Assembly (NCBI RefSeq): GCF_004208415.1
Contig: NZ_CP035758.1
Location: forward strand, 11,098,001 to 11,162,000
Origin: Ktedonosporobacter rubrisoli
Lineage (GTDB): Bacteria > Chloroflexota > Ktedonobacteria > Ktedonobacterales > Ktedonobacteraceae
Direction: 5' to 3'
DNA length: 64,000 bases
The notes beneath the pieces were generated by a model. The model made no database searches and was not told the origin of the DNA. It saw nothing but the letters and a program-made list of their open reading frames with translations. Within the stretch, counting starts at the first letter, position 1, and every line of letters begins with the position of its first letter. A program made the position numbers and the translations under genes. Positions 41,585-50,862 of this stretch are shown here, piece by piece.

Positions 41585-43372
41585 ATGTCTGTTGCATTAG
41601 CTGCGAAAAGTTTGTGGTGGCGTTATCCGACCTTTAGCGAGAAGCCCAATGCCTGGACTTTGCGCGATATTAGCTTAGAGGTAAGGCAGGGGGAGTGCTT
41701 TGGAATTACAGGACCCAGTGGAGCAGGTAAGACCACTCTTTGCCGTACATTGTTGGGTATCCTGCCCCATAGCACACACCTGACTCCTGAGCAGCTGGTT
41801 CAGCATTTTCGCGGGACCGTTACTTTGCAAGGGGAAGCTGTAACCTCTCAAACAGCAACCTCTGAGCGTATTGGCATGGTCCTCCAGGACCCCGAGAATC
41901 AATTCTTACGCATGAGCGTGCTACATGAGCTTGCTCTGGGCTTGCAGATTCAGGGCGTACCAGACGAGGAAATTATCAAGAGAATCTATACAGCTTTATC
42001 CTGGGTAGGCCTGGCGCACCTCTGGCCCGGAGCCGCCTATATCCACCCGGCCGATCTTTCGGGAGGCCAGAAGCAGCGCGTAGCGATTGCTGCCTTTCTG
42101 GCTCTCCGTCCACAGGTCTTGATTCTCGACGAGCCAACCAGTGATCTTGATCCCGTGGGTAAGCGTGAGGTGGTGGAGACGCTTACCCGTTTGCGCCGCG
42201 ACTATCGCCTGACCGTCGTGCTGGTAGAACAAGATCCGGAAATTCTGGCGGCCTTTTGTGATCGTATCGCTTTGCTGCATGAAGGGCGGATAGAATTGAT
42301 AGCCCCACCGGCGAATTTTTATGCTCAACAGACGATACTGGAGACATGTGGAGCTTCGGCTGGAGAATTTGCGCGTCTCTCCTGGCGCACGGGCTATACA
42401 TATAACGAGCGTCCTCCTATTACCATGGAGGAGGCTGAGCAGACCTTTACCCCGCCACTTATTCATGCCTGCAAAGTTAGCCCTGTAGCATCTCCGAGCG
42501 ATGATCGGCAAGAAATGTGGCCTGTAGTGGAGGCTGCGCAGGTTGGATATAGCTATGAAGACGGGACGAATGCTCTCAAAGGTGTAGATTTGACGCTCTA
42601 TCGAGGCGAGATGCTAGCTTTGCTAGGACCTAATGGTAGCGGCAAGACGACGTTCGCCAAAATTCTGGCCGGGATCTATCGTCCTTCGAGCGGGAAAGTG
42701 CGCGTGCTAGGGCAAGATCTGGCCTCCAAGAAAGTGCGTAAGCTGCTTCCACGCTCGGTTGGATACGTCTTTCAGAATCCCGATCACCAACTGTTCTGTC
42801 GTAAAGTGAGCGACGAAATTGCCTATGGCCTGAAGAATCTGGGCTTTGATGCCCAGCGGCAGAAGGCTACAATTGCTGCGACTCTAGAGACCGTCGACCT
42901 GGCTCGCTATATCGATGAAGATCCGCTATTTTTGAGTAAAGGGCAGAGGCAACGCCTGGCCGTAGCGGCTGTGCTGGCTATGGGACCGGATATTTTAATT
43001 GTTGATGAACCAACTACAGGCCAGGACTATCGCTCAGTGACTGGCATTATGCAGCTCTTGCGCGAGCTCCAACGACAAGGAAAGACCATTCTGGTCATCA
43101 CTCATGATATGACGTTGGTAGCCGAGTATTGCCAGCGCGTGGTAGCTTTTCGGGATGGCAGCCTGACCTTTACTGGTACCTCAGCGGAACTATTTGGGAA
43201 TCAGGAAATGCTGCATAAAACTGGATTGCGCCCTCCCGCCACGGTTGCGCTTTCGGCGCGCTTGCGGGAAAAACATCAAGAGCTGCCCTTATTGCTAACC
43301 GTAGAGCAATGGGCCCGGGCTTTATCAGGCGCCAGTGCTAAAGCCCAGGAAGTCAATCTTCTCATCGAATAA
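41585..43372 (+). CDS. ecfA: ECF transporter ATPase, two fused EcfA domains
   Basis: A 595-residue protein with two complete ABC ATPase domains in tandem. Domain 1 has Walker A GPSGAGKTTL, Q-loop VLQDPENQFL, signature LSGGQKQRVA and Walker B VLILDEPTSDLDP. Domain 2 has GPNGSGKTTF, VFQNPDHQLFCRKVSDEI, a signature that deviates as LSKGQRQRLA, and ILIVDEPTTGQD. Most organisms encode EcfA1 and EcfA2 as separate genes; fused forms occur. The Q-loop residues DPENQF and NPDHQLF are hallmarks of ECF ATPases. GGAGG stands three bases before the ATG at 41585; an upstream in-frame start at 41564 is less likely. Expected partners are EcfT upstream and one or more S components. Confidence 0.9.
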   Translation: MSVALAAKSLWWRYPTFSEKPNAWTLRDISLEVRQGECFGITGPSGAGKTTLCRTLLGILPHSTHLTPEQLVQHFRGTVTLQGEAVTSQTATSERIGMVLQDPENQFLRMSVLHELALGLQIQGVPDEEIIKRIYTALSWVGLAHLWPGAAYIHPADLSGGQKQRVAIAAFLALRPQVLILDEPTSDLDPVGKREVVETLTRLRRDYRLTVVLVEQDPEILAAFCDRIALLHEGRIELIAPPANFYAQQTILETCGASAGEFARLSWRTGYTYNERPPITMEEAEQTFTPPLIHACKVSPVASPSDDRQEMWPVVEAAQVGYSYEDGTNALKGVDLTLYRGEMLALLGPNGSGKTTFAKILAGIYRPSSGKVRVLGQDLASKKVRKLLPRSVGYVFQNPDHQLFCRKVSDEIAYGLKNLGFDAQRQKATIAATLETVDLARYIDEDPLFLSKGQRQRLAVAAVLAMGPDILIVDEPTTGQDYRSVTGIMQLLRELQRQGKTILVITHDMTLVAEYCQRVVAFRDGSLTFTGTSAELFGNQEMLHKTGLRPPATVALSARLREKHQELPLLLTVEQWARALSGASAKAQEVNLLIE

Positions 43373-43408
43373 ACTAGCCGCCAAATCTCCTTTGGCAGCC
43401 AGCGTTTC

Positions 43409-43440
43409 ATGTTGTCCCTGACCTCAAAAAGGGACAACAT
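43409..43440 (+). terminator. hairpin after the ECF genes
   Basis: ATGTTGTCCCT (43409-43419) and AGGGACAACAT (43430-43440) pair perfectly. A smaller hairpin GCCAAA/TTTGGC stands just before it. There is no T-run, so a factor-dependent or processing role is possible. Confidence 0.5.
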
Positions 43441-43779
43441 TGATGTGGGTGAACTATTACATAGTACCCTCTGGCAGATTAGCTATGCCCTCTTTCCTCT
43501 CCCTTCGCCGTAGGTGGCAAAGCATGCTTATCAAGGCATTGGTGTACTGGTAGTATAGCGAAAAGCGCGGGCTATTTGTAGGGACTATTGCTGGTTTCCT
43601 ACCCATATGCCCTGCCCGTTCTAACTGAATAAAGTGTAAAGTTGCCATGGGCGTCTGACATCATCTCCCTGGTGATATAATAGAAAGCCAGGCAAAAGTG
43701 CTCTATAGGCAAAAGGCTTTCATTGATGAGGTATGTCTCTTTGTTGGAGAGAACCGAATTGCAAGCGAAAGATTGAGAT
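43441..43779. other. intergenic region before the DUF4288 gene
   Basis: About 340 bases without a gene. No clear promoter or RNA recognised. Confidence 0.45.
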
Positions 43780-44106
43780 ATGCAACAAAACTTCTATATT
43801 GCCGTGCTTTTATATGAGAGCGCTGCTGATGCGCAGGACTATCAGCCTCTCTATGAAGAATGCTTTATACTGGTTAAGGCTGCTACGCGAGAGGAGGCCG
43901 AAAAACAAGCCATCGCCTATGCTGGACAGCCATATAGCTATACTAACGAGTATGGCGAGAAGATTACCTGGTCGCTAAAGCGGATTGTGGATATCAACAA
44001 GGTTCTAGATGACCAACTGAATGGTGTGAGCGAGCTCTATGCGCGCCACTTCCGTAATTATGCTGCGTATCGCCTCTTTGAGCCGCATCTCGATGGCAGC
44101 CTCTAG
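43780..44106 (+). CDS. DUF4288-like protein
   Basis: A 108-residue soluble protein. It begins FYIAVLLYESAADAQDYQPLYEECFILVKAATREEAE, then has YTNEYGEKITWSLKRIVDIN. This is the pattern of the small DUF4288 family: an aromatic strand, an acidic segment, E-E-A helix and a second strand with Y-x-N-E-x-G. No biochemical role is known for the family. The Shine-Dalgarno is weak (GAGA two to six bases before the ATG). It converges with the S-component gene; a long hairpin (44132-44165) lies between. Confidence 0.7.
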   Translation: MQQNFYIAVLLYESAADAQDYQPLYEECFILVKAATREEAEKQAIAYAGQPYSYTNEYGEKITWSLKRIVDINKVLDDQLNGVSELYARHFRNYAAYRLFEPHLDGSL

Positions 44107-44131
44107 AACTTTTAAAATAGAAAATTGAAAA

Positions 44132-44165
44132 TAGGGATACAATAAGCAAGCTTATCGTATCCCTA
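44132..44165 (-). terminator. leftward intrinsic terminator of the S-component gene
   Basis: The outer arms TAGGGATAC (44132-44140) and GTATCCCTA (44157-44165) pair perfectly, and the inner arms ATAAGC and GCTTAT extend them through one wobble on the leftward RNA. Read leftward, TTTTCAATTTTC follows. It lies 17 bases beyond the stop codon at 44183. Confidence 0.7.
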
Positions 44166-44182
44166 CCGCGATGAGATAACAC

Positions 44183-44938
44183 TTAGTTGAAGAGATTGCG
44201 GATGGTCAGTCCGAAACGCTCTACTACAGGTCCCAGGGTTGCTAGCAAGATCGAGCCGATAACGGCCGTGACAATCATATTGGAGATTGACCAGGTGAAC
44301 CAGCCCGGGACAAGCAATTCTGGTTTGTTCAATCCTCCCGCTACCAGAATAAAGTTACCGTATAAGCCGCCGATAACGTTATTCGGAATGACTGCACAAA
44401 TCAGGAAGAAGATGAAACCCCGCACAGTATACACATCTTTACCGATAGGGCTTACGCCGAAGCGGTTGGCAAACAGGCGATAGAGCAGCATTGGCAGTCC
44501 GAGTTGGATCAGATCGGCAGCTCCAAAGGGTAAGGCAACCAGAAATGGCGTCCCTGTCAGCAGGCCTGCCCCTACAAAGTTGCCGATGTAGGCGATCACA
44601 AAAGCCCAGCCTCCAAACCAGATAGCAAATGGGATGCCGAAGCCTATGCCGATAAATATTGAGGAGACGCCGAAAAAGGGCGATGGAAGGCCAATAAGAG
44701 TAAGCCAGGATAGGACCGTATAGACAGCTGTAGCCACAGCCACGGCCACTAATTGGCTCAAACTGGGCGGCCCAGTGAAGCGCAAGGTGTATTTAATGCG
44801 CGTGGAGACGCTTCCTGCAATTTCTGGTGGTTCATCTCTTCTTTCTTCGGTAGACGATTGAACCAGGGCGTTCTTCTCCTCTTGTTCTTCTGCTCTGCTC
44901 TCTAGAGTAGACTGCTGATTCTGAATCGATTCTTCCAT
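44183..44938 (-). CDS. candidate ECF transporter substrate-binding (S) component
   Basis: A 251-residue membrane protein. Residues 1-60 are charged and hydrophilic (Glu/Gln-rich). About six hydrophobic segments follow, starting AVAVATAVYTVLSWLTLIGL and including FFGVSSIFIGIGFGIPFAIWF and GFIFFLICAVIPNNVIGGLY. Size, topology and small-residue-rich helices match ECF S components, several of which import purine- or deazapurine-like compounds or vitamins. The assignment is supported by the nearby EcfT and EcfA genes, but the substrate is not predictable. It lies downstream of the amidohydrolase gene on the same strand (73-base gap), which suggests uptake of the amidohydrolase substrate. The start has GAAAGG upstream. 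Confidence 0.6.
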   Translation of the reverse strand: MEESIQNQQSTLESRAEEQEEKNALVQSSTEERRDEPPEIAGSVSTRIKYTLRFTGPPSLSQLVAVAVATAVYTVLSWLTLIGLPSPFFGVSSIFIGIGFGIPFAIWFGGWAFVIAYIGNFVGAGLLTGTPFLVALPFGAADLIQLGLPMLLYRLFANRFGVSPIGKDVYTVRGFIFFLICAVIPNNVIGGLYGNFILVAGGLNKPELLVPGWFTWSISNMIVTAVIGSILLATLGPVVERFGLTIRNLFN

Positions 44939-45011
44939 GAATAAGAACCTTTCTTGATGAAAAAAGAATAACTTACTAGATTATATAACCTGGGAGTACA
45001 ATATTATGTAC

Positions 45012-46577
45012 TTAAACATCACCATTTTCGAGGATGTGACGACGTAATCTATCAAGCAGAGTTAGCACTTCATTTGTGTTAGGAGTTATGTCGATGCTCT
45101 CTGCCGGATTGAAGCCGTGGGTGGCACAATAGTGACGTATCTCCTGATGGATCTCCTGCTCATCTACTGTCGTGACCAGGCCTTGCTCAACCACAACCTT
45201 GCCATTTACGACGACAGTATTGACCGACCCCCCATTCTCACAGTACACCAGATGCAGATAAGGATCGCGTAGGGGAAGGAATGGAGCGGCATTCATGTCG
45301 AGCAAGACAAAATCAGCAAGTTTGCCCGGCGCAATGTCACCGAGCTCTGCGGCCATGTCTAGCGCTCTCGCTCCCCCGTGAGTGGCAGCATCAAGGATTT
45401 CATCTGGATGGGGCCATTTTTTGTAATCCTTGTCGGGTTGATTGTGTACCAGGCCGGTGAGCTTAAGCACGCCAAACATATTTTGCGTATCGTTGCTGGC
45501 CGAGCCATCACTACCCAGAGCCACGCTAACTCCATGATTGAAGGCCTCTGCCAGCGGGAAGCGGCCGCTGCCAAGACGCAGGTTACTGATGGGATTATGG
45601 ACAACAGTTGTCGCACTGCCTGCCAGGAGCTCAAGATCTCCCTGGTCGAGCCAGATCGCGTGCGCCAGCGAGGTGCCGCGTTTAAGCACTCCCATCTTAT
45701 CGAGGTAGGCGATGCCGCCCTGGCCGAGCATTTCATGAATAATGGCGGCTTGTAATTCTGTTTCTACCGCGTGTAAATGAATGCCCGTCTGATAGCGCTC
45801 GGATAGTTCAAGGCAGGACTGTAGGAGTGCCGGGCTACACCAGTGAATGCCGCTAGGACCGACCAGGCAGCGTAAGCGCCCGTCGTCTGCATTGTGCCAG
45901 GTAGCGATAAATTGTTCTAAAGCTCGAACCTGGGCGTCAATGGCTGGCCAATGAGCGAAGCGATCAATAAAAGGATGGCTGGGAAAGGCAAGACCGCGCC
46001 TGATTCCCGCCTCCAGAACGAGATCCTGGTCCTCGATAGCAGGAGCTACAGCTGCTCTAATCCCCACATCGTTATAGGCCTGCATGGTCGCATTGAGGTA
46101 TTCAGGATCGACGCCGGCCACCGTCCATAGATGATCAAGAACTGCCGTTGTGCCCGTCTTAAGCATTTCAATCGCTCCCAGCAGGGCACTCAGATAGACG
46201 AAACGGGGAGACCATTTAACAGTATCTACAAAAAGCGGCACAAGCCATAATTCTAACGGAAGCGAGGGCGAAGTTGCCTTTAGCATATTTTCAAGCGAGT
46301 GCGTGTGAGCGTTGACAAGGCCTGCCATCGCGATAAGACCTTCGCCTGATATTATTCTTTCAATGCGGAAAGGATTACAGTCGAGTGTGCCGCTAGGTCC
46401 AACGGCTTGAATACGCGTACCGGCCACAAGGATGTCCTGGTTGTAGAGTAGCCTGGTCTGGGCATGAGGGGAGAGCAGATTGCAGCCTCGGATGAGAAGC
46501 TGAGGCTGACTATTAGTAATTTCGTTAGCGCAATGGTCTCCATGGACGCTCTGTTGTAAGTAGCCTATAGAATGCAT
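45012..46577 (-). CDS. Atz/Trz-family amidohydrolase (aminohydrolase / deaminase)
   Basis: A 521-residue metal-dependent hydrolase of the AtzA/TrzA/guanine deaminase superfamily. Metal and catalytic motifs are LVNAHTHSLENML (H-x-H), GIHLHAVETE (His, Glu), TSLAHAIWL (His) and ALGSDGSASND (Asp), all with family spacing. The end ADFVLLDMN and VNTVVVNGKVVVEQG is the usual composite beta-sandwich. Members deaminate or dechlorinate purines, triazines, S-adenosylhomocysteine or formylated pterins; this one cannot be assigned further. GAAGGAG precedes the ATG. It is downstream of the pseudokinase gene (17-base gap) and upstream of the S component, so the three leftward genes may form one transcript. 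Confidence 0.85.
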   Translation of the reverse strand: MHSIGYLQQSVHGDHCANEITNSQPQLLIRGCNLLSPHAQTRLLYNQDILVAGTRIQAVGPSGTLDCNPFRIERIISGEGLIAMAGLVNAHTHSLENMLKATSPSLPLELWLVPLFVDTVKWSPRFVYLSALLGAIEMLKTGTTAVLDHLWTVAGVDPEYLNATMQAYNDVGIRAAVAPAIEDQDLVLEAGIRRGLAFPSHPFIDRFAHWPAIDAQVRALEQFIATWHNADDGRLRCLVGPSGIHWCSPALLQSCLELSERYQTGIHLHAVETELQAAIIHEMLGQGGIAYLDKMGVLKRGTSLAHAIWLDQGDLELLAGSATTVVHNPISNLRLGSGRFPLAEAFNHGVSVALGSDGSASNDTQNMFGVLKLTGLVHNQPDKDYKKWPHPDEILDAATHGGARALDMAAELGDIAPGKLADFVLLDMNAAPFLPLRDPYLHLVYCENGGSVNTVVVNGKVVVEQGLVTTVDEQEIHQEIRHYCATHGFNPAESIDITPNTNEVLTLLDRLRRHILENGDV

Positions 46578-46594
46578 TACAAAATCTCCTTCGA

Positions 46595-48115
46595 TCAGGC
46601 ATTGAGTTGATCTGCCCTCTCATAGCAGATCAGCGCTTCTTTATGTCGGCCAAGGGCATCGAGGGCTGTACCGAGATTGGTCCATACGCCAGGATCATAC
46701 GAATTGAGAGCCGCTGCGCGCTCATAGGCTCCCAATGCCCCGCTGTATCTTTCCAGGGCGAAGTAAGCATCGCCGAGGGCTAGCCAGCAAGAATATTTGT
46801 TAACATCCAGCTCTAGCGCCTGTAAGTAAGCGTTTACCGCCGACTCGTAATCACGCGAAGTAAAGAATTTGCCTCCCAACTTTTCCCAATCATCGGCAGG
46901 TGTCGAGGGCGGAAGAGATGAAGCAAGGCTATAGTTGGCAGTGGCAGGATGCTGCTTTTCGTATGCTTCACTCGGCGGTGGCGTGAGTTGGACATATCCT
47001 CGACTATATTCGCCACTCGATGGCTGGTCCTGTTGTGGCAGAACTTCAAAGGCTGGCCTCAGTGAGTGACCGGTCGTGTGGGAAGGGCGCGCCGCCTGCT
47101 CAGTCAGCTCATGAATGAAGATATCTATGCTGGCGAAGCGTCGCGCAGGGTGTTGATGCAAGGCACATTGCAGGATTGGTTGTAAATGCTCATAATCAGC
47201 AGGGAGCAGCAATTGTGAAAGGATCTGCTGGCACAGCGTTGCGAGCATATACTGATCGCCTGCCGGGGTGATAGCTTCCCAGAAGGGAGTCATAGTGCCT
47301 TTCTGTAAGCATGCATCGCGAACGCCATAGAGCTCGGGTGGTAGATAGGGCGCCGATGGCGTATGTAAGCGCGCCAGCCCGAAATCCGCGACCCAGAGAT
47401 GCCCCTGATTATTGAGCAGGATATTGCCGGGAACAAGTGCCCCATGAGCTATGCCGTGGGCATGAGCCGCGCTTAACGCCGTGCCAGCCTGAGCAATCAA
47501 GCTGAGCAAATATCCTAAAAACCTTGGGCCCTGTTCCTGGATCGCGCGCTTGCTCTTTTGGTAGTGGGCCAGGAAATGATCAAGCGTAATGGGAGCGTAT
47601 TGACAGAGCGTAAGGAGATAGACATCTTGCTCAATATAGGGCGCGGTGAGATCAGGGAGCGGCCTCGTAGTCCCCGGCGGCAGCTTGGGATACCAGGCCG
47701 TGCAGCTGAAATTAGGGAGGATGGAAGGATGGCGCAGAGCTGTGATGGTACGCACTTCGCGCCGTGCTGCCTCCCATAAACCCATGCTAACAGGATCGGG
47801 GGCAAATAGTTTTATCACCACAGCTTGCTTGGATCTCTGATGCTGGGCAAGATACGCGTTGCCGCTGCGTCCCCTTCCTAACAATTGCTGAATCTGATAA
47901 ATGCCTAGATGGGCTCCTGCAGCTAAAGCGCCACAGGAGCGGCAGATTACTTCCCCTGTCTGAACTGGATGGGAGGGATGCCCAAGACAAGATATAGTTG
48001 TACTTCTCTGCAGGTCATATTGAGGCTGCATGCCGAAAGGTGGCGTTGCATGTCTATCATCTGATTTTGTTGAGAAGCTATCTGAGTAAGTAAAGTTGCT
48101 CGTGTGCTTGCCCAT
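46595..48115 (-). CDS. pseudokinase-TPR protein with N-terminal Cys pair
   Basis: A 506-residue protein. Residues about 43-61 (C-L-G-H, then C-R-S-C) look like a small zinc-binding segment. Residues 70-340 are a Hanks kinase fold with glycine loop LLGRGRSGNAYLA, Lys102 in VVIKLF, Glu120 candidate, Asn231 and DFG Asp244. The catalytic HRD is changed to His224-Gly225-Ala226, so the catalytic Asp is lost. About 345-410 form a low-complexity linker and 415-500 contain about three TPR units (GKFFTSRDYESAVNAYLQAL, GDAYFALERYSGALGAYERA). It should bind ATP and a protein partner but not phosphorylate. The ATG has AAAGG about 11 bases upstream. Confidence 0.8.
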   Translation of the reverse strand: MGKHTSNFTYSDSFSTKSDDRHATPPFGMQPQYDLQRSTTISCLGHPSHPVQTGEVICRSCGALAAGAHLGIYQIQQLLGRGRSGNAYLAQHQRSKQAVVIKLFAPDPVSMGLWEAARREVRTITALRHPSILPNFSCTAWYPKLPPGTTRPLPDLTAPYIEQDVYLLTLCQYAPITLDHFLAHYQKSKRAIQEQGPRFLGYLLSLIAQAGTALSAAHAHGIAHGALVPGNILLNNQGHLWVADFGLARLHTPSAPYLPPELYGVRDACLQKGTMTPFWEAITPAGDQYMLATLCQQILSQLLLPADYEHLQPILQCALHQHPARRFASIDIFIHELTEQAARPSHTTGHSLRPAFEVLPQQDQPSSGEYSRGYVQLTPPPSEAYEKQHPATANYSLASSLPPSTPADDWEKLGGKFFTSRDYESAVNAYLQALELDVNKYSCWLALGDAYFALERYSGALGAYERAAALNSYDPGVWTNLGTALDALGRHKEALICYERADQLNA

Positions 48116-48174
48116 CTCGTTCAGGCCTTTCCGGGCTCATCATGCTTAGCATGATGGTACATCTCAATAATCTT

Positions 48175-50280
48175 CTAGAAATCCTGTCCATTGAATGAAG
48201 ATGGAGATGTGCGCTTTAGCTGGTAGCTGCCAGATGGTATATGCGTAGGCTTGGACCTTTGCGCCGGCGCGGTCAGCAGGTTTCGCAAATGTGCGGGTAT
48301 TTCTGGAAGCTCGCTCTGCTGAGGCGGCGTACTTGACTGCTCCAGGCGAGATTTGGCCTGCGCTACCTGGCCTAATAAGTCTTTTTGTTGCTGGTCAAGA
48401 ATACCAGTTTCGCGTATTAAGCGTTCCATGATCATACTCTCAAAGCTTGCTTGCCCCAGGTTAGCGAAGAGGCTAGATTGACGCACTTCAGTTAGAGACT
48501 CGCGGATCTTACGCGTCAAGTTGCTAATGGTTTCCAGGCCGCTGAGTAGGCGTCGCCACTGGCTTTCTTGAATGCGCTGAAGATGCGTCAGGCCAAGAAC
48601 AATTGAATGCAATTCTGAGTTATGTTGTGGTATCGCTGTATTGTTAGGCCAGGCCGGCAGGCCCTGACCCATGCGTTCTACCGCTGACTGAATGGCTCTG
48701 CACTCTGTCGAGAGCTGATCGTAGCGTGAGCCGCGTTGCGAGAGAGAACTCAAACGGTCAAGCATAAGATTGAGACTTACCGCAATGGGCAGAAGTGGCC
48801 CGGGGATGGTTGGTGCGCGTGCAGCCAGATCGCCGCGTGCTACGCGGGCGTGTACTTCCCTTAAGGCCACGACCCCTTCTTCAAGGACGCGCTTCTCCTG
48901 GGCTGTACGTGTTGCTTCGTCGGCTTCACGCCTGGTGACCTGAAGTTCGCGGCGCGAGATGACCAGCTCGCCGCGCATTTGCATGGTTAAGCGGTTGTTT
49001 TCGATAAGCGTAAGGGCCTGGCGCACGACTACGACAAGGATAAGGGCCAGCGCAACTATATCGGCTTGAATAAGAACAGCTCCTCCATGAGGCGCAACTA
49101 TGGTTAGTAGTATGGCACAGGTGGTAAGAACCAGGATAAAAGGAGCTATGGTCTGCGCTGTGGTCGTGATTTGGGAGATCCTCGTAGAGCCTGTGCTTAA
49201 TAAAGGCTTGCCTCCACTCAGTTGGGCTTCCCGTTCCTGCTCTTGAGCGATACTGTTAGGGTAGGCAATTGCTGCCAATCCGATCAGCGACATGCTCAGA
49301 GGCCATAGGACATCCTGCAGCGTTCCTGTGTTAAAACTAGACGAAAGCGTGTAGTAAGCTAACAGACTATCTGTGACGGCCAGGCAGAATAGGCCCAGGC
49401 AAAGACGTAGAAAAACCGGCTGCTGGATTCGATTGGAGAGTGGGCTGAACATCAAAAATGCGCCCACAGCTACCAGGAATAGATCGCCTGTTGGGAAGTA
49501 GATAGAAAGGAAGGCTGCTCCAGCGCTGGGGGCATGCGAGAGCCCGGCGATAGAAGGGCCTAACAGGAAGAACCAGGAAATAGCTAGCGAAGCACCGATA
49601 ACCGCAAGGGCGTCAAGGATCAGGCGCATACGTCCAACTGCGGCTTTGTTGCGGCGTGTGAGTAAGAGCGTGCCTATCAGGAAAAAAGGATAGCAACATA
49701 CAAAGCCGATGTCATAGATTCCGGGAAATGGCACATCTGCCGAGTTCATCCGCACATCGTAGCTCGTCCATATAGCCTGTCCACTGGCATATGAGGCAAC
49801 GGCTATAGTGAGAAACAGCCAGGCCAGATAAGCGCGTTGAGCTGACTGAACTTCGGCACGCGCAATTCTTAGCGTATTAGAAGCAGGTCGTAATGACTCT
49901 TCTTCAAAGTAACTTTGTTTTAACTGTGTGGCAACTTTGCGTAAGCGCAACGTAATACGAATACAAAATACGAGTCCAATGCCCTCACCAGCGAACTGTA
50001 AGATATCTGAGACGCTCTTTAAGAAGAAGCTTTTACCGGGAGTTTGTCCCAGCAAGGCCATGGCAATTAAAAAGAGGGCAAATGCTGATGAGAAACCGAG
50101 CACCAGCCAGGGGCCATAGCGCTCGGCCCATGGGTCGCGTGCCAGAGCTATGCCATGAAGAGAAACCTGTTGCTGTTTATTGCTTGTCTCCTGTGTGGGG
50201 GTATGGATGCCACTCATTCCAATGCGTGGATTGAGTGGTCCCAGTGGGCCTGAAAATCTTGTTGGATCATGATGTAACAT
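48175..50280 (-). CDS. multi-pass membrane protein with HAMP-like cytoplasmic tail
   Basis: A 701-residue protein with about eight to ten hydrophobic segments in the first 410 residues (for example LVLGFSSAFALFLIAMALLG and ILLTIVAPHGGAVLIQADIV). The layout is that of the N-terminal membrane sensor modules of GGDEF or histidine-kinase proteins. Residues about 425-500 form a coiled coil followed by a HAMP-like segment (ARVARGDLAARAPTIPGPLLPIAVSLN). The remaining 200 residues are helical and Gln-rich. No kinase, GGDEF or methyl-accepting output domain is seen, so the signal must pass to a partner protein. The start at 50280 follows AAAGGG; a GTG 21 bases upstream is in frame. It is divergent from the PucR-type gene and shares its repeat-rich spacer. 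Confidence 0.65.
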   Translation of the reverse strand: MLHHDPTRFSGPLGPLNPRIGMSGIHTPTQETSNKQQQVSLHGIALARDPWAERYGPWLVLGFSSAFALFLIAMALLGQTPGKSFFLKSVSDILQFAGEGIGLVFCIRITLRLRKVATQLKQSYFEEESLRPASNTLRIARAEVQSAQRAYLAWLFLTIAVASYASGQAIWTSYDVRMNSADVPFPGIYDIGFVCCYPFFLIGTLLLTRRNKAAVGRMRLILDALAVIGASLAISWFFLLGPSIAGLSHAPSAGAAFLSIYFPTGDLFLVAVGAFLMFSPLSNRIQQPVFLRLCLGLFCLAVTDSLLAYYTLSSSFNTGTLQDVLWPLSMSLIGLAAIAYPNSIAQEQEREAQLSGGKPLLSTGSTRISQITTTAQTIAPFILVLTTCAILLTIVAPHGGAVLIQADIVALALILVVVVRQALTLIENNRLTMQMRGELVISRRELQVTRREADEATRTAQEKRVLEEGVVALREVHARVARGDLAARAPTIPGPLLPIAVSLNLMLDRLSSLSQRGSRYDQLSTECRAIQSAVERMGQGLPAWPNNTAIPQHNSELHSIVLGLTHLQRIQESQWRRLLSGLETISNLTRKIRESLTEVRQSSLFANLGQASFESMIMERLIRETGILDQQQKDLLGQVAQAKSRLEQSSTPPQQSELPEIPAHLRNLLTAPAQRSKPTHIPSGSYQLKRTSPSSFNGQDF

Positions 50281-50597
50281 GGCAGAAATCCCTTTATCCA
50301 CTAAGAATCCTATAGCATCCTACGTACGCTCGAAGTATAGGCAGTTGGACTTCTCATTATCTCCTATAAGCCTTCCGCATTTACCGTCTTTGCTAATCGC
50401 TACGCTTTTTTGAATCCCGATCCTGGTGGTTTGCCAAGGTTTACGAAATCCGTGAACCTGCGGAATTGTCAAGGTCTGCCAATCCGCTCGCTCGCGGCGT
50501 CCCTCTGCCCTGGGGCTTGGGGCTGCACCACATTCCCCCCTTTTCCTCCGCCGCAGGCGGCACTCTCGTCAAATGCTGTCTGACAGACCATTAGCTT

Positions 50598-50697
50598 GTC
50601 TTATCTAGTAGATACCCAGTCTTATACAATGATGTGCCGATACTTAGGGGGAGCTTTATACTGTCTTATACCTGTCTTATGTAGAAATATGTAAGAC
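50598..50697. repeat. cluster of GTCTTATAC-type boxes
   Basis: Exact copies of GTCTTATAC occur at 50619-50627 and 50663-50671. Variants are GTCTTATCT (50598-50606), GTCTTATGT (50674-50682) and, inverted, ATGTAAGAC (50689-50697). The same box reappears as a perfect palindrome at 53097-53119 and singly at 53139-53147. The cluster lies upstream of the PucR-type promoter, so it is a likely binding-site array. Confidence 0.6.
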
Positions 50698-50728
50698 ATT
50701 GTATAACGAGTTTGTATCAACTTTGGGC

Positions 50729-50757
50729 TAGACAAAGCATATAAATTGTGATACACT
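50729..50757 (+). promoter_or_regulatory. sigma70-type promoter of the PucR-type gene
   Basis: TAGACA (50729-50734) and TACACT (50752-50757) are 17 bases apart. The distance to the start codon is 106 bases. Confidence 0.5.
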
Positions 50758-50862
50758 GGTAAAAGTTCAGACTTCCATTTGTGCAAGGCTTGTACGTCGT
50801 GATATGTACTTCTAGGGCAGGCGTAAGGTCCTTTATTACGTTTGTTTAGAAATGGAAGCGAG

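Larger units (their letters stand above)
50281..50862. other. regulatory spacer between divergent membrane-protein and PucR-type genes
   Basis: About 580 bases without a gene. The left half is GC-richer with a GCCG/CGGC hairpin near 50545. The right half is AT-rich and carries the repeated boxes at 50598-50697 and a promoter at 50729-50757. Confidence 0.55.
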
